A stretch of 7,537 bases of DNA from Rhodobacterales bacterium UBA3080 (lineage in GTDB: Bacteria > Pseudomonadota > Alphaproteobacteria > Rhodobacterales > Rhodobacteraceae), in contig DFBM01000070.1 in NCBI GenBank assembly GCA_002366645.1, positions 1 through 7,537 of the forward strand. The letters run 5' to 3'. A program made the position numbers and the translations under genes. The notes under the pieces are model-generated. The model was given only the letters and a program-made list of their open reading frames with translations. It did no database searches and was not told the DNA's origin. Shown one piece after another: positions 1-4,513 of the stretch (positions are counted from its first letter, which is position 1; the number at the start of each line of letters is the position of its first letter).

Positions 1-427
1 TTTCCGGGGCGGCAGCGTGCCGAGCCTCCGGTTCCGGACGAAGCGGTACGGGCACGGCATAAATGACCTCCGAAGGATGGTCATCCGCACTGACCTCCGC
101 GCCCAAATCAGAGGTACCCGCGGGCTTCACGGGAATTTCGACGATATCTGGCAATGTCTCGATTTCGGGTGGCAAATCATTCGGTTGCGGTGCCAGATTC
201 CCAGCGGAATCTTCGACAGTTGGCTGTGTTTCAATAGTCAGAGGAACCAGTTCCGAAACGATTTTCGCGATATGCGCAAAAGTTGGCGTCGAAGGTGGCT
301 GTTCTATCTCGGGCGCCGTTGATTCCGCCTCCATTTCGAAGGCACCCAACGTGTTTTCCGTTTGTTCAACAACTGCACCAAACGCCGCCGGGGTTGGTAT
401 AATATTTTCCGCCAATCTTATCGACAT
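1..427 (-). CDS. fliK: Probable flagellar hook-length control protein FliK, N-terminal part (cut by left edge)
   Basis: An open frame runs on the minus strand from an ATG at 427-425 to the window edge, giving 142 codons without a stop. The start is well supported: a GGAAGGA ribosome binding site (complement of 435-441) lies 7 bases upstream. The protein begins MSIRLAENIIPTP and is then unusually rich in Pro, Glu, Ala, Thr and Val, with no membrane segment or signal peptide. That low-complexity, acidic, proline-rich character fits the exported N-terminal half of FliK, which measures hook length and switches the export apparatus to late substrates. In related bacteria fliK, usually followed by flgD, is often placed divergently from a rod-binding protein gene, as here. 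The conserved C-terminal FliK domain would lie outside the window, so the identification rests on composition and context. It could be another flagellar or hypothetical protein. The plus-strand frames over this stretch are shadows. Confidence 0.6.
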   Translation of the reverse strand, partial: MSIRLAENIIPTPAAFGAVVEQTENTLGAFEMEAESTAPEIEQPPSTPTFAHIAKIVSELVPLTIETQPTVEDSAGNLAPQPNDLPPEIETLPDIVEIPVKPAGTSDLGAEVSADDHPSEVIYAVPVPLRPEPEARHAAAPE

Positions 428-434
428 TAACCGG

Positions 435-441
435 TCCTTCC
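435..441 (-). promoter_or_regulatory. Ribosome binding site of the fliK-like gene
   Basis: Read on the minus strand this is GGAAGGA, a good Shine-Dalgarno match, 7 bases before the ATG. It fixes the start of the leftward partial gene. Confidence 0.6.
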
Positions 442-467
442 GTTCCGTTTTCTCCGTTTTGCCGCTG

Positions 468-480
468 AATAGTTACTATT
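468..480. promoter_or_regulatory. Palindrome AATAGT-T-ACTATT in the divergent promoter region
   Basis: Two perfect 6-base arms around a single central T lie close to the midpoint of the 107-base interval between the leftward fliK-like gene and the rightward rod-binding gene. The symmetry and position suit a binding site for a dimeric regulator acting on both promoters. I do not recognise the motif as that of a known family and see no clear -35/-10 or sigma-54 element in the interval, so the role is inference. Confidence 0.3.
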
Positions 481-521
481 TCTTTACCGACGCTGAAGAA
501 TACTGGCTTCGATCGTAAATA

Positions 522-527
522 GAGGTG
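522..527 (+). promoter_or_regulatory. Strong ribosome binding site selecting a TTG start
   Basis: GAGGTG matches six consecutive bases of the anti-Shine-Dalgarno complement and lies 7 bases before the TTG at 535. An in-frame TAG at 520-522 rules out anything further upstream, so this site decides the rare TTG start of the rod-binding gene. Confidence 0.6.
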
Positions 528-534
528 CAGGACA

Positions 535-822
535 TTGGAATTATCAGCGTTACCCCCATCGTCACACGCGGGCGAAATCGAAGCAAAGCGGGCACAATTG
601 ACGGAAGTTGCAGTTGCGCTTGAGGCAAGTTTTCTTACGGAAATGCTTAAACATAGCGGCCACGGCGAGGCGCGCGATTCCTTTGGTGGCGGCGTTGGCG
701 AGGATGCGTTCTCCGGACTTCTGGCGCGCGAACAGGCCGGTTTGTTGGCAGCGGGCGGCGGTATTGGGCTGGCCGAACATATCGTCGAATCACTCATGAA
801 AAGGGAAGAAAATGCTGGATAG
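535..822 (+). CDS. Rod-binding protein (FlgJ N-terminal domain only, CheL-like)
   Basis: This 95-residue protein is made up essentially of the rod-binding domain found at the N terminus of FlgJ; there is no room for the muramidase domain that enterobacterial FlgJ carries. It should act in the periplasm as a cap or scaffold for rod assembly. Residues about 26-90 follow the family pattern: an ALEASFLTEMLK helix, then a GGGVGEDAF segment, then GGGIGLAEHIVESL near the end. In Alphaproteobacteria such stand-alone domains are often annotated as rod-binding protein or CheL. The start is a TTG behind a strong ribosome binding site, with an in-frame stop just upstream; the first in-frame ATG falls inside the conserved helix and would truncate the domain. 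The end overlaps the next gene by 11 bases, indicating co-transcription. The cell-wall hydrolase needed for rod passage must be encoded elsewhere. Confidence 0.85.
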   Translation: MELSALPPSSHAGEIEAKRAQLTEVAVALEASFLTEMLKHSGHGEARDSFGGGVGEDAFSGLLAREQAGLLAAGGGIGLAEHIVESLMKREENAG

Positions 823-1189
823 TTTTCGTACGCGGACTAAGGTTTCAAGCGCCTTGAAGCTGCTCGCCGAGGAGCGGCGGATTCTGCTTAGCGGGCGGTT
901 CTCCGACCTCTCCCGCCTTGATTCGAAACGCACCCGGATTGTCGAGGCACTGGCTGGAGGAAAGGCTGGTTTAAGCATGCAGGACGTTGAAAAAATCCGA
1001 CAGGAGGCGTTGCGAAACCAGAATTTGATATTAGCCGGTATGGAGGGGATTCGTTCGGCGCAGGCTTTGTTGTCGGAGCAACGAGAGGCTTCCGAAAGTA
1101 TGGGTATATATACGGACTCAGGTCAGCGCCTCGCCGCGTCCGGTGCCAGAGAGTTGAACCCGCGCGATATTGGATCAGAACAATTTTAA
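812..1189 (+). CDS. flgN: FlgN-like flagellar export chaperone
   Basis: This 125-residue protein is soluble, without signal peptide or membrane segment. It is mostly charged and helical (for example residues 10-40 and 55-95), with a disordered C-terminal tail containing a Y-x-D-x-G motif (YTDSG). Length, helical make-up and the tail resemble FlgN-type chaperones, which bind the hook-filament junction proteins FlgK and FlgL in the cytoplasm and bring them to the export gate. Its place, directly after the rod-binding gene and before flagellin, supports the role. The ATG lies inside the 3' end of the preceding gene (11-base overlap) and is preceded by AAGGGA at 801-806, so translation is probably coupled. 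FlgN proteins diverge strongly in sequence, so family membership is likely but not certain. A different small flagellar protein is the main alternative. Confidence 0.65.
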   Translation: MLDSFRTRTKVSSALKLLAEERRILLSGRFSDLSRLDSKRTRIVEALAGGKAGLSMQDVEKIRQEALRNQNLILAGMEGIRSAQALLSEQREASESMGIYTDSGQRLAASGARELNPRDIGSEQF

Positions 1190-1207
1190 GTATTTAGGTA
1201 GACGACA

Positions 1208-1222
1208 TTAAGACTCTGTTAT
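1208..1222 (+). promoter_or_regulatory. CtrA-like site (TTAA-N7-TTAT) containing a GANTC site
   Basis: The site TTAA, seven bases, TTAT matches seven of the eight defined positions of the CtrA consensus TTAA-N7-TTAA. CtrA controls flagellar genes in many Alphaproteobacteria. The spacer holds GACTC (1212-1216), a GANTC target of the CcrM methyltransferase. It lies 153 bases before the flagellin start. A short AT-rich motif like this can occur by chance, and no matching -35/-10 is evident, so this is a candidate only. Confidence 0.35.
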
Positions 1223-1261
1223 GTATTCGACGCGCAGAGTGGCCTTGCAACCAGACACGGT

Positions 1262-1277
1262 TGGCGCGTTGGCAGCA
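1262..1277 (+). promoter_or_regulatory. Sigma-54-like promoter before flagellin
   Basis: TGGCGCG, four bases, CAGCA compares with the RpoN consensus TGGCACG-N4-TTGCA. The invariant GG (1263-1264) and GC (1275-1276) are at the correct 12-base distance, with three mismatches elsewhere. Transcription would begin near 1288, leaving a leader of about 87 bases. Sigma-54 drives flagellin genes in some Alphaproteobacteria, but many roseobacters do not use it for flagella. I saw no convincing FliA-type promoter in the interval. Moderate to weak call. Confidence 0.35.
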
Positions 1278-1337
1278 TAAAGCCCCGCATACGTCAGAAC
1301 GGCGATCTCCGGTCATAAAAATGGCCAAATTTTAACG

Positions 1338-1356
1338 GCGGTGTCGAATGCACCGC
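1338..1356 (+). promoter_or_regulatory. Leader hairpin next to the flagellin ribosome binding site
   Basis: GCGGTG (1338-1343) and CACCGC (1351-1356) form a perfect 6-base stem with a 7-base loop, ending 6 bases before the AAGGA at 1363-1367. An alternative pairing, CGGCG (1336-1340) with CGCCG (1358-1362), would close right up to the ribosome binding site. In Caulobacter, FlbT acts on the 5' leader of flagellin mRNA. A hairpin here, with flbT downstream in the same cluster, makes a comparable control element plausible. Confidence 0.45.
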
Positions 1357-1362
1357 ACGCCG

Positions 1363-1367
1363 AAGGA
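1363..1367 (+). promoter_or_regulatory. Flagellin ribosome binding site
   Basis: AAGGA lies 7 bases before the ATG at 1375. It favours this start over the in-frame ATG at 1348, which has no ribosome binding site and would add nine residues (MHRTPKEND) ahead of the normal flagellin N terminus. Confidence 0.7.
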
Positions 1368-1374
1368 AAATGAT

Positions 1375-2199
1375 ATGTCTAGTATTCTAACAAACAACAG
1401 CGCGATGGTTGCTCTTCAGACGTTGAAAAGCATCAACTCCAACCTCTCCCAGACCCAAAGCGAGATTTCGACGGGCAAGTCGGTATCGTCGGCCAAGGAT
1501 AATTCGGCAGTCTGGGCGATTTCCAAAGTTATGGAATCCGATGTTGGTGGTTTCAATGCGATCAGCGACTCGCTGGCGTTGGGTGAGGCTACGGTGGCTG
1601 TTGCTACAGCGGGTGCGGAGCAGATCACGGATTTGCTGACGCAGATGAAGGAAAAAGTTGTTGCTGCAACGGGTGAAAATGTTGACCACGCCAAGATTAC
1701 TGCCGATGTGGGTGAGTTGAAAAACCAGATCACTTCGGTGATTGCGGCCGCGCAATTCAACGGTGCAAACCTTCTTGATACCGCTGGTGGTGATGTCACT
1801 GTTCTTTCGTCTCTCGATCGCAATGCCGGTGGCACGGTTACGGCTAGCAACATTACGGTGGCTTCTATCAATTTTGAGACGGGCCTCGATCTAACTACCA
1901 TTGACGTGTCTAGCTCCGCGAACGCTGATACGTCATTGGCGAACATCGAAACTTTGATCCAGACCGCTGTTGACGGTGCCGCAGCGCTGGGCGCTTCGCA
2001 AAAACGTTTGGGTGATCAAAGCGACTTTGTATCGAAGCTGACCGATGCGATGAAGTCCGGCATTGGCGCAATGGTTGACGCCGATATGGAAGAAGCATCC
2101 GCTCGCTTGCAAGCACTTCAGGTCCAACAGCAGCTAGGTGTTCAGTCGTTGTCGATCGCCAACCAGGGCGCGCAATCCATCCTGTCCTTGTTCCGGTAA
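1375..2199 (+). CDS. flaA: Flagellin (filament subunit)
   Basis: This 274-residue protein is the filament subunit, exported through the flagellar type III apparatus. The N-terminal D0/D1 region opens MSSILTNNSAMVALQTL and continues through an SEISTGKSVSSAKDNSAVWAI stretch, where most flagellins have a GLRI-like motif. It reaches QFNGANLLD at about residues 136-144. The C-terminal D1/D0 region ends QQQLGVQSLSIANQGAQSILSLFR, with the usual terminal Arg. Only about 60 residues (roughly 146-205) separate the two conserved ends, so the surface domains D2/D3 are nearly absent; short flagellins of this type are common in roseobacters. There are no cysteines. The start at 1375 is chosen from the ribosome binding site and the family N terminus. 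The gene is separated from flgN by a 185-base leader with its own promoter candidates, and flaF and flbT follow. The symbol flaA is by analogy; fliC or fljK would be equally valid. Confidence 0.95.
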   Translation: MSSILTNNSAMVALQTLKSINSNLSQTQSEISTGKSVSSAKDNSAVWAISKVMESDVGGFNAISDSLALGEATVAVATAGAEQITDLLTQMKEKVVAATGENVDHAKITADVGELKNQITSVIAAAQFNGANLLDTAGGDVTVLSSLDRNAGGTVTASNITVASINFETGLDLTTIDVSSSANADTSLANIETLIQTAVDGAAALGASQKRLGDQSDFVSKLTDAMKSGIGAMVDADMEEASARLQALQVQQQLGVQSLSIANQGAQSILSLFR

Positions 2200-2208
2200 T
2201 GCAATAAA

Positions 2209-2233
2209 TTCGGGCGGGGATATCTCGCCCGAA
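2209..2233 (+). repeat. Hairpin after the flagellin gene
   Basis: TTCGGGCG (2209-2216) and CGCCCGAA (2226-2233) form a perfect 8-base GC-rich stem with a 9-base loop, starting 10 bases after the flagellin stop codon. No T-run follows, so it is not a classical rho-independent terminator. It could protect the 3' end of the abundant flagellin message or give partial termination before flaF. Confidence 0.55.
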
Positions 2234-2250
2234 CTTCCACATGCATGACC

Positions 2251-2269
2251 TCTCGACATGTGATCGAGA
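2251..2269 (+). repeat. Second hairpin just before the flaF ribosome binding site
   Basis: TCTCGA (2251-2256) and TCGAGA (2264-2269) pair around a 7-base loop, 6 bases before the AGGAGG (2276-2281) of flaF. A competing pairing, CACATG (2238-2243) with CATGTG (2257-2262), uses the loop of this hairpin, so the two folds exclude each other. Either could tune flaF translation; this is inference from sequence symmetry. Confidence 0.35.
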
Positions 2270-2287
2270 CGTAACAGGAGGATACAA

Positions 2288-2668
2288 ATGAACATTGAGA
2301 CACTGGCACGATCCGCTTATTCAGACGCGATGGCTCCGACCAAAACCGGACGCAGCACTGAATACCAGATTTTTGCCAAAATCACACACAAGCTAAGCAG
2401 CACCTCATCCGAGGGGGTAAGCGGATTTGCCGATCTCGCGGCCGCTGTTTTTGAGAACAGGCGGCTTTGGAATGTACTCGCCACCGATGTAGCGGATAGC
2501 GACAATGGCCTTCCCGCAGCCTTACGGGCGCAGATTTTCTATCTGGCGGAGTTCACCGAAGCACACAGCCGCAAGGTACTGGCGCGTGAGGCAACAACCG
2601 CACCGTTGATTGAGGTTAATACTGCAATTATGCGCGGATTGCGCGCGGGCGCGGCGGTGCCGTCATGA
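2288..2668 (+). CDS. flaF: Flagellin synthesis regulator FlaF
   Basis: This 126-residue cytoplasmic protein matches the alphaproteobacterial FlaF family in length and layout. It has an N-terminal A-x-x-A-Y stretch (LARSAYSDA), a central helical part (LAAAVFENRRLWNVLATDVAD, about 55-77) and a second helix (LRAQIFYLAEFTEAH, about 83-97). FlaF works with FlbT to set flagellin output; in Caulobacter it is needed for flagellin production and secretion. The gene has an ideal AGGAGG ribosome binding site 6 bases before its ATG. It follows flagellin after 88 bases containing two possible hairpins, and its stop overlaps the flbT start by ATGA. Expression is thus probably coupled to flbT but uncoupled in level from flagellin. 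Identification is secure from sequence and position between flagellin and flbT. Confidence 0.9.
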   Translation: MNIETLARSAYSDAMAPTKTGRSTEYQIFAKITHKLSSTSSEGVSGFADLAAAVFENRRLWNVLATDVADSDNGLPAALRAQIFYLAEFTEAHSRKVLAREATTAPLIEVNTAIMRGLRAGAAVPS

Positions 2669-3066
2669 CCGGTCTTGTCTTGAAGCTCCGACCTGCCGAA
2701 AGGATCCTGATTAACGGTGTTGTCGTCGAAAACGGCGACCGGCGCGCTCGGCTCAATGTCCTGACTTCAAATGCCAACGTCTTGCGTCTACGTGACGCCA
2801 TTCACCCCGAGCAAGTGAATACGCCGGTGAAACGCGTCTGCTATATCGCGCAAATGATACTGGCAGGCGAGGCGGATCCGGTAAAAGGACGGGATCAATT
2901 GTTAAGTGGAATAGAACAACTCAGTCAGGTTTTTACCGACTTCGACAGCCGCGAGAGGCTGGATGCAGCAACGCAAAGTGTCTTAAGCAACCGCATTTAC
3001 CCAGCTCTTAAAGCAATGCGCGGCTTGTTGGCGCGCGAGCAACGATTGATGGAGCGCGCCTCATGA
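2665..3066 (+). CDS. flbT: Flagellin post-transcriptional regulator FlbT
   Basis: This 133-residue cytoplasmic protein is of the FlbT family. Recognisable parts are the start LVLKLRPAERILINGVVVENGDRRARL (residues 4-30), the central VCYIAQMILAG helix and a C-terminal helix around ALKAMRGLLAREQRLM. FlbT acts on flagellin mRNA: in Caulobacter it associates with the 5' leader and lowers translation and stability until hook assembly is complete, while in some other Alphaproteobacteria it promotes flagellin expression. It overlaps flaF upstream by ATGA and the DUF1217 gene downstream by ATGA, so the three are probably translated in a coupled way. No dedicated promoter is visible. Length and sequence are normal for the family, with nothing truncated. 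Confidence 0.92.
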   Translation: MTGLVLKLRPAERILINGVVVENGDRRARLNVLTSNANVLRLRDAIHPEQVNTPVKRVCYIAQMILAGEADPVKGRDQLLSGIEQLSQVFTDFDSRERLDAATQSVLSNRIYPALKAMRGLLAREQRLMERAS

Positions 3067-3896
3067 TTGGCTTCCAGCCCGTCGTTTCGCAGCAAGGATA
3101 CGCGGGTTGGCGATTCCTCGAACGGACGATCGAGCCTCAAAAAGCGGCTTTTGAAAAGTCGCCAGAAGTTCTAAGAGATTTGGAATATTTCAAACAAAAC
3201 GTTCACAAAGCGACCTCGGCCGAAGATCTGGTGAATGACCGTCGTCTGTTGAAGGTGGCTCTGGGCGCGTTTGGGTTAGAAGACGATATAGACAAACGGG
3301 CCTATGTTTTGAAGGCTCTTGGCGAGGGAACCGATGACGAGAAATCTTTCGCCAATAGAATGGTAGACAGTCGTTACCGTGAGTTTTCCAAGGCGTTTGG
3401 CTACGGCAATTTGCTTGGCGCACAAGTGGAACGGACCGGGTTTGCCGAACGTATTGTGACGCAATTCAACACTCATCAGTTCGAGGTAGCGGTCGGCGAG
3501 GGAAATCAGTCGATGCGGCTTGCCTTGACGTTCGTGCGTGAAATCGCCGATTTAGCAAATTCTGATAAAGCCGATACTTCTGCTTGGTTCGAGGTGATGG
3601 GTAACCCCCCGATGAGGCAGATATTCGAAGCGTCCTTTGGTCTGCCCAAAAGTTTCGGTTCGATGGACGTCGATAAACAACGCAAGATACTACGCGAGAA
3701 GAACGACAAGATGTTCGGTGACGGCTCTTTGTCAGTATTTCGCGATCCGGCAAATGTTGATAAAATGCTGAAGATGTTTTTCCTAAGGCAACAGTTGTCC
3801 GAAAATTCAGGCATGAACGCACCCGGGGTTGCGGCATTGACGCTTTTGAAGAGTTCGGCAAATGGAATGGCGCAGTTTTTCCAATCGAGACTTTGA
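3063..3896 (+). CDS. DUF1217 flagellar-cluster protein
   Basis: This 277-residue soluble protein has no signal peptide, membrane segment or cysteine. It resembles DUF1217 proteins, which occur in flagellar clusters of Rhodobacterales and Rhizobiales and have no settled function. Visible family-like stretches are a FEKSPEVLRDLEYFK segment (30-44), ALGAFGLEDDIDKRAYVLKAL (67-87), FANRMVDSRYREFSKAFGYG (96-115) and a C-terminal FLRQQLSENSGMNAPGVAALTLL part. The C-terminal ending, with SSANGMAQFFQSRL, is somewhat flagellin-like in being helical with an Arg near the end. An export substrate or filament/hook-associated role is possible but only inferred. The start codon overlaps the flbT stop by ATGA, placing it as last gene of the flaF-flbT unit. 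No terminator with a T-run is evident after it, and a long gene-free stretch follows. Confidence 0.75.
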   Translation: MIGFQPVVSQQGYAGWRFLERTIEPQKAAFEKSPEVLRDLEYFKQNVHKATSAEDLVNDRRLLKVALGAFGLEDDIDKRAYVLKALGEGTDDEKSFANRMVDSRYREFSKAFGYGNLLGAQVERTGFAERIVTQFNTHQFEVAVGEGNQSMRLALTFVREIADLANSDKADTSAWFEVMGNPPMRQIFEASFGLPKSFGSMDVDKQRKILREKNDKMFGDGSLSVFRDPANVDKMLKMFFLRQQLSENSGMNAPGVAALTLLKSSANGMAQFFQSRL

Positions 3897-4513
3897 CGCA
3901 TATTTACTCCCGGTTCGATTTTTGCACCGATAATGTAGAAAGCAAGTATAGGTTGTGAAGCTGTGCGAGATAATTTTAATCGACTGGGTCGCATATTTCA
4001 GGTTTGGGCCGGGGATATAAAGGCAGCTAAATCGACGGCTACCGAGCGTGATATTCCTAAAGTGGTGCGAGAAACTAACAGGTGAAAATATTGCAACGAA
4101 ATCGAAGAACCGACACATCCGGCGCCAAAAGTCTGAAATCCCTGCGAGAATAGACCGGTTTTGCGTATGTAGCAATTAGGCCTGCCATGATCACTTCATC
4201 GCACATAAAGTAAAAGTTTCGCAGATCGACATTTTCGTTGTTTTACAGTGTAGTATTGTGGAATCAAGATTGATGACGACGATTAGTCAGATATTGGAGT
4301 CGGTTGCACCGAGCGCGTGGAGATGGAAAGTCGAGGCAGAAGGTATTGGCAAATCGGGCAAAAAGTAAGGGTATTTGTCTACCACCTGTATCGGACCAGA
4401 AACCGGCATGCCGATTAATCATACCAAAAGGTAAATTCGCAATTGACTTTTGAAGAGTGAAGTTGTCTTTCATGGGCTCAACAACGTTTTGATACAGACT
4501 AAGGGTGAAATAT
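3897..4513. other. Long gene-free interval between flagellar block and envelope unit
   Basis: About 617 bases without a convincing gene. Base composition is lower in G+C than the genes in places: 35% at 4201-4260 and 37% at 4441-4500 by my count. Only tiny frames occur: a 40-codon frame 3963-4085 with a GTG start, overlapping by GTGA a 23-codon frame 4082-4153, and a 31-codon ATG frame 4273-4368. None has a good ribosome binding site or a recognisable product. A 10-base palindrome CGGCATGCCG lies at 4404-4413. I see no strong promoter, riboswitch or terminator. It may hold the promoter of the downstream gene, an unrecognised small RNA or decayed sequence. Confidence 0.5.
4501..4505 (+). promoter_or_regulatory. 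Ribosome binding site deciding the start of the PstS/OmpA-like gene
   Basis: AAGGG lies 8 bases before the ATG at 4514. An in-frame GTG at 4505 overlaps this site and so cannot be served by it, which favours the ATG. Confidence 0.6.

Noticed and set aside
17..518. Two overlapping plus-strand frames (17-322 and 63-518)
   Set aside because: They lie opposite the open minus-strand fliK-like frame, which has a strong ribosome binding site and a more protein-like composition; the plus frames have no ribosome binding site and low-complexity products.
366..797. Minus-strand frame of 143 codons
   Set aside because: It is antisense to the rod-binding gene and spans the start of the fliK-like gene in another frame; its Ser/Pro/Ala/Arg-rich product is typical of a shadow frame.
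1348..1374. Upstream in-frame ATG extending flagellin by nine residues
   Set aside because: No ribosome binding site precedes it, it sits in the leader hairpin, and the extension does not match flagellin N termini; the ATG at 1375 has AAGGA at proper spacing.
1416..1946. Minus-strand frame of 176 codons inside flagellin
   Set aside because: It is wholly antisense to a secure flagellin gene and has no recognisable product.
3506..3994. Minus-strand frame of 162 codons
   Set aside because: Mostly antisense to the DUF1217 gene; no ribosome binding site or family resemblance.
3963..4153. Two tiny GTG frames overlapping by GTGA
   Set aside because: The overlap is attractive, but neither has a good ribosome binding site or a recognisable product, and both use GTG; not supported well enough to call as genes.
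4443..4471. TTGACT as a possible -35 box for the PstS/OmpA-like gene
   Set aside because: At 17-18 base spacing the bases read TCTTTC or CTTTCA, a poor -10 match.
4264..4473. Minus-strand 69-codon frame in the long interval, and plus-strand 31-codon frame 4273-4368
   Set aside because: No Shine-Dalgarno sequence precedes the minus-strand ATG, and the plus frame has only a weak one; neither product resembles anything I know.
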